Assembly (NCBI GenBank): GCA_963691655.1
Contig: OY829329.1
Span: forward strand, 20,102,708 to 20,166,707
Direction: 5' to 3'
Length of the DNA: 64,000 nucleotides
From: Toxonevra muliebris
Lineage: Eukaryota; Arthropoda; Insecta; Diptera; Pallopteridae
Below the pieces are notes generated by a model that made no database searches, was not told the origin of the DNA, and worked only from the letters and a program-made list of their open reading frames with translations. The position numbers were made by a program, and so were the translations under genes. This document shows positions 1 through 12,564 of this stretch, one piece after another; position 1 is the first letter of the stretch; each line of letters opens with the position of its first letter.

Positions 1-2865
1 ATGTTACTAATAAAGTGATGACCCTAAGCTTCAACAAGCACAATATTTGTGACGAAAAAATGCACATATAATTTTTTTTTGGACTTATGTATTAAAAGTT
101 ATAAAGTAATAATATAAATACAGCTATTAAATACATACATTTTCGGCAAATTGAATTTGGTTGAAACTCCTCTAAAAACCTTTAGATCTTAACAGGAGTT
201 TAAAATGCCTCAAAAATCTCTCAGTGGAAACCTCTGGAACTGGCAACAGTGTGGCACACCCTGCAAATAATCATTTCTTAAAATTGCGTCACACCAAGCG
301 AAACATACGTGAAGACCAAAAAATGTTCAAAACATTGGCAAGTGATCATCGATCATTGCTCTGATACTGGATCAATATCATGGATTAAAGATATTCTGAG
401 CCATTATTGTTATAAGTTTGGTGGCCGACGATTCATTTTCAACTGGGTCGGATTGATCGGCAACACCATGCCGATGCTGGGTCGATTTTTTAATAGAAAT
501 TCCAGTACCCTGTCATTTCATATTTAATTCAACTCTGCATAAGTAAATTAGAGCTTTCCATTAGAGTGACGCTTTGACCTTGCTCACTTGCTCTAACTAA
601 TAAAGTATTTTTCTTTAATATACTTTTTTTTAAGATTAATAAAAATTTCCCAATAAAAAAAAATCGTAAATCGAATCTTCTTCCAAAAAATATAAATTCA
701 CTGTAAAACTCATGTGGCTAAGAAAGACCACGACTAGTAAAAGTGAAACGTATGTCACAAATTATTGCAGAAAAAATGCAGTCAACGAAATGATTTTATT
801 TCACTCTGCCATATGTTGCAAAAACATTTTGATATTTTTTGGTAAAGGGACATAAACACAGACAACAAACAGAAATTTATACCTACGAATGTATGTACGT
901 ACGTATGTATGTAAGAAACTTATACGCTTTGAAATTGCCAATGGGTGGCAAATTGTTTTTTATTATCTAATGGGCTAAACATGGGGTTGCATTTTGCTAT
1001 GTGACATTATGTATATGCCAGATGAGGAAAGAACAACAACAATAACAAAAAGCTACGAAAAAGAGGAAAGAAGAATGAATGCCTAATCCCCGATGCGGAA
1101 ATAAAACTTTAATGGAACGACAAATCCAGTTGTTAGCGCTAATGTAAGTAATTGAGTGCGAAAATGCTGTCGCATTTAAATCGTTTTGTCTGCGTTTTGA
1201 GTATTTATTAGCGGAGACAAATACACAATTTCTTTTTTCTTTTTTTTTCGTTTTATGTTTAACTTTTTGTGTATCGATATCGTTGTTATTTTATACGGAG
1301 AAATAATTTTAGAATAAACAAATTTATTAAATTTTTGAATATGACTAAATATCACCATTTCCAATAAGCAAAATTTCTTATCCGCAAGTCAAATTCATCG
1401 GCAAGTTACTTTTGTGTTTCATTCGTTCTTTTGATACTTCTTTTTATTCCAAGTAGAATTGCTCTAATGGAAATGCAATCGGCAAGACCCAAAGGAAATT
1501 TGCAAGAATCTAGCAAGTGGAAATGGGGACTTATGAAGTCATATGCATAATTTTCTTACAATCACAATAACTTCTTATAATTTATCAAAAGAGAATCTGA
1601 GCTGGCACTGCTGGGCTGATATCTTGTAATTATAAATTCAAAAATCGAGGAAGGAGGTCAATAATTTTTCCATATGGAAAAAGTAAAAAAATTAAACCCA
1701 AACTCCATAACACACGTTTCAGGCTCACTCGCGGTTTTCTCGTAAGCGCGTTCTACGTTTTGATCGAAAAAAGTTGAGAACTTTCAACGCATTGTAATCT
1801 CTTCGACGGTAAGCCATGGATTTTTTTTCACTTGAACACACTGATTCAACTTGTTTGGACGAACATGAGAAAAACGTTAAACGTCGGAGTGCGTGAAACG
1901 CGTGTGTATAAGTTTTTTGAATCTTTGCCATTCCCCATAAAAGATTTCAGTGTTGCCAGAGGAAGCGATTTCCGATAGTACCACGGCTACGGAATTTTCG
2001 CCTGGACGACTTTTGCCAGTCAAGGCAGTTTTAAAATATCTTTTTTTAAAAAAGAAATAGGTTTTCTTCATCCTGAAGTTCCAAATTTTCCGCCTAGAAA
2101 ACAATTATGATAAGTCGGTAAAAAGTTTGTCTCCTTTGCTTTGTTTTTATAGATAAACAAGTCCCAGCCCACTTTTGGACCACAAAGTCCTCAAAAAGTC
2201 AAAACTATTTTTGATTCTGAAAAAATGAATTTTTGAAATTTTTTTTTTACCTTTTTTCAAAAGATTGAATGAAAATCTGTAGAAAACGTATTGGGCAAAA
2301 TATTGTATATCCAATAAGTGATTAGTTACATGGATGCGAAATAGGAGCTGTTTGACCCAAATGTCCAAATTCTACTCCTTCCAACTCGGCAAGTTTTTGT
2401 TGTTGTGGTAACTACCAGTCAATAGGACTAAATTTTGTGCAAATTTGAGCTCGATCGATTTTAAAAGTGGGTTCCCTTGAGATAAAATCCCCCATATGTA
2501 AAATATAAATACAACAAAGACAAAAGTTTAAAATAAAAAAATTAAGAGAGCGTTTGTGAGAGTGTGTGTTTATTCAACCAAATCCAACGAAATTTTTCTT
2601 GATAGAGAGTCACATATGATCAAAATATGTTATCGCTTAGGATTTGAATATTACTGTCTTTAGACTGCTCCAAAAAACTTCACTAATTTGGTATCAAGGG
2701 AGAGAAAGTTATGACTTCCCCACTGGGGAAGTTTTTCGGAAAACTTCAGACAAGTTTTTATCAAGTGTAGTGTATGACAGACTGAAGCTCAGCCTTTCAA
2801 GCTGATTAGACCTTATCAGATATTCATTCTACCCCAAATCCTGGAATAGAATCGAGAAAAACTGA
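1..2865. other. AT-rich non-coding stretch, no gene recognised
   Basis: No reading frame here resembles a known protein, and the only open frames are short, low-complexity and overlapping on both strands. A short GTAC/GTAT tetranucleotide patch lies near 888-914. The left part of an RTE-like LINE scrap begins at the right edge. Confidence 0.6.
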
Positions 2866-3060
2866 TCGACACCCCCAATCTATTCGGTCGGTTATAAAAC
2901 TGTATTCGACGTCACAATCTGGGATCATTTAAACCCAAGAATGCCTGGTTTTGGTATCCCTGCGAAGGTCATTCGACTTTGCCAGCTAACACTGACCGAA
3001 CCCGCCAACGCCGTGACAATCAGAGCTAACCTCACCGCACCATTTGATACAACCCAGGCT
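2866..3060 (+). pseudogene. Non-LTR retrotransposon reverse-transcriptase fragment (RTE-like)
   Basis: The + frame starting at 2866 reads as the palm region of a LINE reverse transcriptase. A TVFDV motif stands where AFDxV/S carries the first catalytic Asp. It is followed by the GFGIPAKVIRLCQLTL helix region and ANLTAPFDTT, which normally leads into GFRQGDxLS. At about 3057 the frame slips by one base: GFR can still be read in the next frame, and the similarity then stops. Only about 65 residues of a roughly 1000-residue polyprotein remain, so this is a dead fragment. The type (RTE or a related endonuclease-RT element) is inferred from the GIPxKLIRL and PFDTTxGFRQGD pattern. It abuts an unrelated transposase remnant on the opposite strand. 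Confidence 0.7.
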
Positions 3061-3079
3061 TCAGATCTTATGCTGGATA

Positions 3080-3831
3080 AAAAAGAGTTTTTCATAATAT
3101 TTGTGTGTGAGATATGACAGAAGCCTTTATTACAAATTAAAGTACATTCAAAATCACTGTGTTTTAATATCATTCAAAAATGTCCTCCGCGGCATCGTTT
3201 ACAGAACTCCATCGGGGAGGTCAAATTTTGTATGAACCTGTTGTATAAGTCGGGTTGGATCTCAGCAACGGTTTGAATGAAGTTGTTCTCCAGTTTGCCA
3301 ATTGTTGTTGGTTTGTTGGCAAAAATTAGCGACTTAACGTGGCCCCAGAGAAAAAGTATAAGGGCGTTAAATTGCACGATCTTGAAGGCCATTTCACATC
3401 GCCTGTTCTGAAAATAACACGTTCTGGAACTTTACTTGCAACAACTCCAATGTAACTCTCGCGGTGTGACACTTTGCTCCATCTTGTTGGAACCACATGT
3501 TATCCAGGCCCACATCATCCAATTGAGGCCAAGTTGAGGTCACAGAAAAGCCGACTTTGTGAATTACGAGAAATCGAGACGTTTCGACACTTTCAGCACT
3601 AATATTCTCGCTTGACTTCGCGTTTCGGCGTCGTACAGGCAGGGGCTGCTCGATCGGCAACCGAACCGCTTTGCTCGAATTTCGCAATAATTCGTTCAAT
3701 TGATCGGTCGGTTGGACGATTATTTCGACCATAAAAATTTTGTAGCTCGCGAGAAGTTCGGCGATGAGAACACGAATTTTTATAATAAATTTAACAATTT
3801 CGACGCGTTGTTGAATAATGTGGTACTCCAT
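3080..3831 (-). pseudogene. Decayed DDE transposase (IS630/Tc1-mariner type, DUF4817-like N-terminus)
   Basis: The ATG at 3831 opens a frame whose start (IIQQRVEIVKF) looks like the N-terminal helix-turn-helix of insect DDE_3-type transposases. The frame then jumps directly to LDNMWFQQDGAKCHTA, the box carrying the second catalytic Asp. The first-Asp region and about 120 residues are therefore missing. After a stop at 3394 the C-terminal part continues at 3392-3174 with FLWGHVKSLIFANKP and ends with RCRGGHF, the family's usual RxRGGHL ending. Two stops or shifts plus the internal deletion make it inactive. No terminal inverted repeats were recognised. A SETMAR-like origin was considered, but the QQDGAxCHTA and GGHF signatures favour the insect DDE_3 group. 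Confidence 0.7.
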
Positions 3832-6684
3832 GTAGTGTAAACAAACGTCCCAGATTTTTCATTAATTTATAAATGTCCCGCTAAGACAATAATTTTCTCG
3901 CTTAAAAATGTTTTAATATCCACTCATAAATGCAGTATAATTTTGTTACTTACTTTTTAATGGCAACCCTGATTAAATAAAATATAATAAAGAATTTGAG
4001 ACAGGAAACGGAAACGTAATAAAACGAAAAAAAAATGTTTTTATTTTGTGTAAACTAAATATTTTTAAAAATTCATTTTATAAATTATACACAAAAAATT
4101 GTTGGGCACAATTCATTGTCCCGGGGAAAAATGCAAATCCCGTTTATTTTTTGGATTATGGCAATTTGTCCTGGAATTAGGAAAAATAAAAATGGTAACC
4201 CTAGCTCCATGATAAAATGGTGACTATGAACACAAACATCAAAGAATGACAGTACTACCACTTGAGCTGTCAAAGTTTGGACAAAGCTATTGAAAAAATC
4301 CTTTATCTGTCAACCAATCTTTTCAAGGTTTTCAGTAAGAATGGGGAAATAGGTCTATAATTTTTAGCCACATTGTTGCTAGGTTTCACTGAAGAAAGTG
4401 CGAAAATAGTTAGAAAAAAGGAGCGTGCAAAAACTTTAAAAACCGCAATACAATGAACTAAAAACACTAAATTTAAATTTTGTGCATTATTTCTGGTCAA
4501 ATCCCTAACTTGTTTAGTGGTTTTTTGTGTACTAGCAAAATTTGTCAAAAATTCATTTAATAATTTATTCCAAAAGTCAATGCTAGACTGTATTTAAAAA
4601 TTTAAAATAATGAGCTAAAATGGTTATGAAAATTTACAAACAAATAGTAAATATATTTATTTTGTATTTGAAATAGTAAATTCATCTAAAGGTAGGTAAA
4701 AAGCAAACGTGCATTATTCTTCGCAAACTACAGCTTACCGGAATTGATCAAAATGGGTTAATGAAACTTTATACGGTGGTGACAGACTAAATTAACAAAA
4801 GTTAGACAGGAAACTTAAATGTTTATAAGTAAAAATCAAACGGTTTCCTAAGAATTTGTAAATCGCTTACAATAATTGAATGGTGTCAATTACAAAACAC
4901 AAAAATTCAGCTTATTAAAGTTAACTTAAATGGGCCAACTAAACGGTGCAGTTACGTAGGTTAGGAGGTTGAACACGTGCCAGCAATTAAAGTAATTCAA
5001 TACACGAGTACACCCAAGAAGAAGTACTCAAACATGGACGACAGACTAGAACTGAGTATATAAGTATGTATGTGTATATATACATATACTAAATAAGCAG
5101 ACATCCATACTCGATTATACGCCATGTACATAGATAGATATATATAGATGCGTGTACGGTTACAGGTAAGTGCTCTAATGCCAGAGAAGCCACTTACAAT
5201 TAGGCCGTGTTAACAGCACAACGATAAACATAAACGTCTTTCCGTTTTTGCATGGATGAATGTGTAAAAGCACTTTCATTGCGTTAACCATACCATATAA
5301 CACCATTCATCTATACAACAACAACAACAGCAGAAGCAATAACAAAAAACCGAGACTGCCTACATACATACATACATACTTACACATACCTACTCATAAA
5401 CACAAATTCAAACTTAGTAAGTATATGAGTCCCCCCCTTAAACCGAAACCAGCTCAGCTCAGCCATCCAGTCAGCCGAGCTACTAAAGGTTACAAGAACT
5501 TCCATTAACGAAAAAGTCTTTAAGTTAATAGGGACTACAATCGTTTAACCAAAGGTCTTTGCCATAAAGTGAACATTTTTGCCACTTTAGTGCTTCGTAA
5601 TTAAAAATGTTGCTCATGAAATATTAACCCACCTGCGTCGCGCTACTATGAGTACGAGTTGTGTGAGTACGAGTATTGTATCATGTGTATTTACATATTC
5701 AAAGTGCTTGGAAAAAAAAAAAACAGAAGAAAAAATTTATTAAAAGTTACAGATGACTAAGGAAAATATCCAACTTTTCAGACGCTTATGTGGGGTACTC
5801 GTATTTTGATAACAATGGACAAAATAAATAAAAGAGAGCTAAACTGTGATAAAATGTCATAAAACAACAACAAAAGTTAAAAAGTCTATGCTAACTTACA
5901 AATTTTGTGATGCGCTTTTAATATTTATTTTATTATATTTATACAATGATAAATGAATTCAATTATGGTTTCAAGAAGTGGTCTTTAAAGAAAAGTATTC
6001 ATTATTTAAATTAAAATACCGTTATATTAAAGACTTGAAAGATTGCATTACGGTCAAATAGTAAAGATGAATATTACCGCGTAAGATTTGAGGATTTTAT
6101 CTACGTGTCTATCCAGAAAAGAAGGATTAATGCAACAGATACTACTACGAGCTCATAGACGGCACTCAAAAATAACGGTTTATTAAATTGTTATTACTCA
6201 AAAATTTTTGGTTGGTACTACAACCGATAACACTATTCAGCAAATAGAAACTTTTGGAAATGAGCAGAGATGAGATAATGGGAGGGTAATGGGAGGTCGC
6301 TGAGTCCGAATGCGTGGTCCGTTTTGCTTCCCAACGTAAAAATTTTTTTTTTATTAGCATAAGTATATAAAGTTTAAAAATTTGAAAAAAGAAAAATTTT
6401 TAATTTTTTTTTTCTACTAGTCAAAAATTTATTTTATTTCTTTTTAAAATATTTTTTTCCCCCAAATTCTTACAGTTTTTCTAATAAAATTTATTTTTTG
6501 TTTGCTACACGATTCTCAAACACCTATTTGGAAATAAATATTTTGCAAAAAAAACTAGGGCTGCCATCTACTACAAGTTTTCTTCAAAATTTAACAATAA
6601 AACAATTTAAATTTATACATAAATATGTAGCTATGCACAACGAAATTTTTAGAATTTAATTAAAGTGAAATTTTTATATTGGTG
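3832..6684. other. Non-coding stretch with small microsatellites
   Basis: No coding similarity is visible on either strand. ATGT/ATAC-type simple repeats occur around 5050-5160 and 5358-5385, and T-rich runs around 6340-6500. I see no promoter or RNA gene I can support. Confidence 0.5.
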
Positions 6685-6925
6685 TACCGATCCAAGAAAG
6701 GACTTACGTATGGCACCTTTGAGGAATTGCAATAGCTTGATGGTATAATGCATCGAAAGATTTTTGAAAGTCTATCAAGACAAAGTTTATGTAGTAGTGA
6801 CTTTCAGCCAGCGGATTGTATTATTTACAATAACTCGAAGTTAACCAAGGTGTTTGATGCGAAAAACGTTTCGATCAGACACCTACTTGTTCTTGTCGAA
6901 GTTCTGGTTGTAGTGTTCGTGAACT
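6685..6925 (-). pseudogene. Non-LTR retrotransposon reverse-transcriptase fragment
   Basis: Read on the minus strand, the sequence gives LRQEQVGV followed by a degraded stretch, as in the LRxEQAGFRxxRSCxDQI entry of the RT fingers domain. It then gives YYINFVLIDFQKSFDAL, as in the LYINFIDFxKAFDS palm motif with the first catalytic Asp. At least one stop (TGA after the VGV) and one frame shift separate the two parts. Only about 75 codons are left. The motif style matches RTE or craniofacial-protein-2-like endonuclease-RT elements; clade assignment is inference. Confidence 0.6.
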
Positions 6926-9597
6926 TTCTTGTTGTTGTTGGTTTGTGGAAGGACGTTATTCATGCTGCTTAGTAACGTTACTTAAATTTAATCATATTTA
7001 AAGAGGGATGACATTTTCATTGCCATCGATAGTTATTGCTATCGGTAACTTCATTCCAATATTCCATTCCATATCATATATATTTATGTACACATTCCAA
7101 TCATTCCTAAAGGGAGCATAGAGCATGGGAGAATAAGGCCCATTTAAGAGGGAAACTACGCTTAACTGTCGAACTGTGATGGAAGAGCGCTGAGCGTAGT
7201 AATTGCAATTACGAAACATACACACCTTATAAGCACAATATACGATTTTTGATTTGATAGTAGAGCCTAGAAAGAAAAAAGAGAGCACCATGTTGAATGC
7301 GTTATTCTGCCATGACATAGAGTCAGTTTCTTATTGTTGCACTTCATTTTCGTTCGATTCCAAAGATTATTCGATTATTCAAAATTATATTTCGACAATT
7401 CTTTCTCAAAAAATCTCTTCTAGAAACAATTGAATCTAACCAAGATTCACAAGTAAATTCAGAGTAGAAACAAATGAATTTACCTATTCCAAAAATTGTT
7501 TACTTTTTACTTTTTACAACGAAAAAAAAAAAAAACAAACATTCTCTCGTCATAAAAAAAGATTTATTCAAAGAAATTAAAGCTATTTATCATACTCGCA
7601 AATGGGTCTAAATCGGTCGGCTTATTGTGAGCGTCGGGTATGTTATGTCGTCGCGCCGGTGCGCGCATCTGTTACAGGGCATTTATCAAAATGTCAATGC
7701 AGCACTTAAGCCAAATCCATTAAGTAACTCATTCATTGGCCATGATGATGAACATAGTATACACAATCACAAAAACAAACCTCATCCATACCATACCCAA
7801 TTTCAAATTCAAACGATTCATATTCAAACTCTCCTATGTATGTACCTCCCGCCACCGCACCCGTTTGTAATCCTTTAAGTGTATGCAAGTGCAATAATTT
7901 GTTTGCAGTTTCCGTTAAGTGCTCTATCTAGTTCAAATGGAAACATCACACAAAACAAAAACTACAACAACTACACCAATAACAATTTACTATAGTATAT
8001 CATACAACCGCATACATACATATACGAGTATTTGTATATGCATGTATGTATGTCTGTATGTAAAGTCATATCGCTCGTATCGCATCGCATCGGGGAATAC
8101 CAACCAACCATACTGATATAATTCAAAAGGGTGTTAGAGTTTTCTTTAACAAAATCAATTCGAAAAGTCAAATAAAATACAAGAGGACTGACGAGTGGAC
8201 AGGGATTGAAACAGGGACACGAACACGAACAGCGACAAAACGAGAATGACACAAGAACAACAACAACAAAACCAAAAACAACAACAACTACTATGAATAC
8301 AGGGAAAATGAATGTAAAATATTCTATGGGAGTGTATAATACATCGAAGAATCGCGCAGCGCACCATTAACCAGCCACATTTCCTTTTCCTATATTTTTA
8401 TTCTTGCCTTCCTTTTTACTAAATGCTGACAATAATTGTAAGTTCTGTGTACGTGTTTATGTGTGTGTGTGTGTGTGTGTGTGTATAAATGTCTGTATAT
8501 TTCCGAGGAGTGGATGTAAGTAGGTAGTGAATATACATAAATACGCGTATCCTTTGTTAAGTTTGCAAGTATAAAAGCATTTTCTTTCTTTACGAAAAAA
8601 TCCCGCTGTTTGTTTGTATGTGTATATTTATTTATTAACGCGCTCTATTTAATGCGCACCCCCCATTGTGTGACCGCGCGCGTAACATCGAACGGCATGA
8701 GGGTGTCACCCACCAGTCAGCCATCACCAACAACGAGACAAATGCGGCAAAAGTGAAGTCTCGTCTCAAAATGAATCGAATCGAATTTAAGTTCGAGTTG
8801 ACTTGACTCAACTCTTATGCATTGATGACATATTTGTGAATTACGGTTAGTATTACGTTATGTTCTACACAAGTATATTTTACCTTAATGTTTTTAATGT
8901 AATAAAAACATTTGGATTGTGTAATGAAGTTTAAAGGGTGGGGTGGCGGTGTTTGCTATATAAAGTGGTGTGTGGGTTCTTAATGGACTATACTTTATGA
9001 TAAATATCAATCAGTAGTCATATGCACGTACTCGTACCAACAACACTTGTTGCTAAGATTACCTATCAATTAGTAATATTTGAAGTCGTGTGAAATTAAA
9101 TTGAAAATAGTTTCAATATATTTATGAGTTTTCTAGTAATCAGTAATCGTCTTAATTTTAATTTCAAACATCTTTATAGAGTATTTTACTTTGCTACTTG
9201 TACATAGAAAAATTTCAGACATCGATCAGAAATATAAGATTACAGCGTCTTTTACTTCTTTTTTTTTGTAGAGTTCAGTGTTTTTATAGGAAACAAGCTT
9301 CGCTGAGCGGCCCTAGCAAAGTTTGGGTAATAGAAAAATTACAACAACAGCAAAAAACATATACAACAATTACCACATAAGCATGGCGACCTCCGATATC
9401 AATCTAATTGGTATTTCTAATCCAGTTGCCCAATAGTGTCCACATTCTTCTTAATACACAAACCTTTATATTTTTTTCGTTCGCATAATACACACTTTTA
9501 TTAAGCATAAGCGTATTCGAATGAAAGTTTTACGATTTATAAATTCTTATATCAAGAAAATTAAGAAATCATGTCAAGAAATATTGCAAAACTAATA
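6926..9597. other. Non-coding stretch with simple repeats
   Basis: No gene recognised. It contains ACAACA-rich and ATAC/ATGT-rich tracts (about 7960-8060 and 8250-8300) and a GT run described separately. The many short open frames come from simple-sequence composition. Confidence 0.5.
8461..8484. repeat. (GT)12 microsatellite
   Basis: Twelve uninterrupted GT dinucleotides in an AT-rich context. Likely length-polymorphic. Confidence 0.95.
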
Positions 9598-10068
9598 GTC
9601 CAGTCATTATAAAGATTTTCATCATAATAATTCTTATCTGAGATTTTTCTTCAGTATTTGTTAGTGGGGGTATGTTATATTGAAAAGCCACAAAAATCAG
9701 TTCTGGGTTTGCACAGCGACCGCCCGCAATGCGTTCGCATCCACAGTACATCCAAAGAACAATATTTGCAATTTCTTAAATATTGAATATCTCGAAAACT
9801 ATGACATATAGGAAAAAATTACTGGATATCTTTTTTTTAGGAAATAATTTTTAGTAAATATCATTTTTAGTTTTTGTAGTAAATTATTTTTTGGTATTTG
9901 GAGATAACCAAGTAGTAGTAAAAAACGGGTTTTTCACCAAAGGGGGCGTTTTCTGGGGGGTCACTGTGCAACCCCAGAACTGATTTTCCCACTAACAATT
10001 CCTAAAGAAAAATCTCAGATAAGAATTATTATGAACTCTTGGTGGATTTTGTACTCTACCGACTGGAC
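9598..10068. mobile_element. TA-flanked fold-back MITE (Tc1-mariner type target)
   Basis: The ends are GTCCAGTC at 9598 and its complement GACTGGAC ending at 10068, each flanked by the dinucleotide TA. The inverted arms continue well inward. The left arm (about 9598-9730) and the reverse complement of the right arm (about 9935-10068) share AATAATTCTTATCTGAGATT, then TTTTTCTT, GTTAGTGGG, AATCAGTTCTGGG and TGCACAG. One insertion of about 25 bp interrupts the left arm. The centre of roughly 200 bp is AT-rich and codes for nothing. Length, TA duplication and arm structure suit a non-autonomous Tc1/mariner-class element. Confidence 0.8.
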
Positions 10069-10409
10069 TATAAACTAAAATGCAAAAAAGTTAAATATAA
10101 AATTTCGCATTTGACATACAGATGGCGCAACTCTCCCATATAAAGTTCATCTTTCTTTTTTTTGTTATTTTTCATTCATATTCGCTGCTAGATATTATTT
10201 ATAATTTTATTAGAACGAAAAGACACGGGCAAATATTACACTAGTACTTAAAATTGTTCTTGGGATATTCCATAATGAATATTCAGATACTATGGCAGGC
10301 GCCTCACCCCATTTTTTAATCCTATCCACATTTTTCCTGTAGTATGACACTGTCAATTGACGTCCTTGTGCAAAATTTCAGTACTGTACCGTAAATGGTA
10401 CCAGATATA

Positions 10410-11702
10410 AAGCGTGGTTCACGCAAAATTGGCACGCAGGAAAGTTGCTGTATCTTTTTAACCAGAACACTCAGAATAACAAATAATGCATTAAATGATA
10501 AGTTTAATATTGTGTTTTAATACTATAATATTAAAAGATTTAAATTTCTTTGTTGTGCAAAAAGTTCCGGGTATTCCTTTTAATGGACCCCATTAACCTT
10601 TGAACATCCGCTCTGGATACTTTTGCGGCTATTTGGTTCCATTTTTGTAACATTGAATTCTCATTTTTGACAATACCTGCATTTTTCTTCAAATTATATT
10701 TTGTAATAGCCCAGTATTTTTCGATCGGTCGAAGCTGGGGGTAATTGGGTGGATTTATATATTTGGGCACTACATCCACTTTATTTGTCTGATGCCAATC
10801 CATGGTTTTCTTAGAGTAGTGGCAAATGGCTAAATCAGGCCAAAACTTCACTGGCGAATGGTGGTGACGAACAAATGGCAATAGTCGTTTCGAAAGGCAC
10901 TCTTTGATGTAAATATCAGACGTCATAGAAGAGGATGTCACAAATGCCCTGGATTTGAGACCACATCTGCAAATAGCCTGCCACACCATTGCTTTCTTTG
11001 CGAATTTATCCATTTTTACTTTGAGAGTATATTACCACGATTCGTTGCCATATAAAATTTTTGACCTGGAAGCTGTTTAAGATCAAATTTTACGTATGAT
11101 TCGTCATCCACAATAATGCATCCATTGAATTTGGTCAAAACATTATTATAAAGAAGACGAGCACGTTTTTGGGCCAGCAAATTCTGTTTGTCTGTTCTAT
11201 TTGGATATTTTATAGCATGAAAGCATTTTAGCCCAGCTTTTATGCGAATTCGTCAAGCAGTACTTTTGCTGGTATTGAATTTTTTGGCACGATTGCTATC
11301 CGACAGTCCGGGATTGCTTTTGATGGACCTCAAGATCTTTGTCTTTTATTTTAGGTTGGTGGTTCCCGTTTTGTTCACAACTTTTTTTAGCTCTTTCAAC
11401 ACTAAGAGTTTCTTTATATCGTTTTATAACTCTACATACCATTCTTTTGGAGATATTTAACACTTTCGCAATCTTTGAACCAGACCACGACGGATTTTCA
11501 TTAAATTTGTTCACAATCAATTTTCTATTTGCAGCTTCCATTGTGCACACAATCACCAACTTACGATCAATTAATATGAAAAATTTATCAACTAACGGTA
11601 ACGGTATTGTAAACAAATCCCAGTAAAAAATTGTTTGTTCTTATGACTAGGGGCGACGTGGTGACCACAACAAAGCGTGCCAATTTGGCGTGAACCGCGC
11701 TT
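10410..11702 (-). mobile_element. Full-length decayed DD37E Tc1/mariner element, copy 1
   Basis: Terminal inverted repeats of 28 bp lie at 10410-10437 and 11675-11702. They start AAGCGTGGTTCACGC on the left and AAGCGCGGTTCACGC when the right end is reverse-complemented, with two mismatches overall, and both ends are flanked by TA. The 1.29-kb length is right for a Tc1/mariner element. The transposase pseudogene inside is on the minus strand and is listed separately. Confidence 0.88.
10540..11541 (-). pseudogene. DD37E transposase pseudogene (copy 1)
   Basis: The ATG at 11541 starts an N-terminal helix-turn-helix (NRKLIVNKFNENPSWSGSKIAKVL, read in two pieces). This frame ends at a stop at 11296. 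Further on, VDDESYVKFD carries the first catalytic Asp. The frame from 11013 to 10540 contains VWQAICRCG, then the second Asp in WPDLAICHYSKK and the catalytic Glu in PQLRPIEKYWA. Counting residues gives 37 between the second Asp and the Glu, hence DD37E. At least two stops or frame shifts separate these blocks, so it makes no full transposase. DD37E elements of the IS630-Tc1-mariner superfamily are known from mosquitoes and other insects. It lies wholly inside matching TIRs. Confidence 0.85.
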
Positions 11703-12224
11703 TATACCCAATTTGTGTGGGAGGTGCCACACCCACTTATAATTTTGAACTCTGACTATGCTATTCTTATGACCAGAGACATAAAGCATCATTGTAGAAA
11801 TTGTTATGACAATCTGTGCTGTGGTTTCGGTATTATTTCGAGACATACACACATATTTTCATTTTTATTTATATAGAGATAAAGAAGAGAAGAGATAGAA
11901 ATATTTTGTTGAGTTCGAAACTCCCAAACTTGAAAGGCAAATAAGAGCTTTCAATAAAGAAAATATTTTAAGTAGTCAAGTAAAAAATAAAATCACTTTG
12001 GGAAAGTCGGTTTTTTTTAATTATTAAATATATTTTGAAATATAAACATTCTAGTATATAATAGAAAAGTTAACCAACCAATTCAATTGCTTTTCTGTCA
12101 TGATGGATCTCAAATATATTTTTGTAAACTTTTTATAACTAAAAACTGGGTATAATAATATCAGAAGTTTATGTATGCAATGTCACCAAAAATGAGAATT
12201 CAGAAAATTTTTTTAAGATATGTT
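11703..12224. other. Non-coding spacer between transposons
   Basis: AT-rich; no gene, TIR or RNA recognised. Confidence 0.4.
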
Positions 12225-12360
12225 TCTCAGAGCAGACTAGACCAGAGACGACTCAAGAAAAGATCGGAAACCAAATAAAAAGTCAGAACAAATTTAAACA
12301 GAACTTCAGAGCAAAATTCAGATCAGGAACAAGCTAAATCGTCAAAAATCAGAAGGAATA
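12225..12360. repeat. Degenerate CAGA-AAATT minisatellite fragment
   Basis: Successive units of about 10-14 bp with a CAGA core (such as GTCAGAACAAATTTAAACAGA, here cut short, and CAGAGCAAAATTCAGATCAGG) run through this stretch. On the opposite strand they read TCTGAATTTTG, the same motif that fills the large array in Lim3 intron 4. It is probably a short relative of that array. Confidence 0.5.
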
Positions 12361-12424
12361 AGAATGTAGTTACACTAATAGATGTATAGATTTCAATTTA
12401 AATATTTTTTGAGTTGTCTGTGTA

Positions 12425-12564
12425 AAAATAATAATTATTTTCCTGTACTAACCGGGCATTTTTTTATTTAATGAACAATTAATTACAGCAATAGAGAACA
12501 TGAGACGATACTGAGAAAGCAGACGTCAGCGCCTCTGCCTTTGCTCATTTGTATGAGCCCATCC
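12425..12564 (+). repeat. Dispersed repeat (also at 54.15 kb), interrupted by a MITE
   Basis: The stretch beginning CTGTACTAACCGGGCATTTT matches 54160-54310 through ACGATACT, AGAAA, CGACGTCA or AGACGTCA, GCGCCTCTGC and GCTCATTTG. It is therefore a repeat with a second copy in the same orientation 42 kb away. The hAT-like element at 12565 interrupts it. The family is not recognised. Confidence 0.6.
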
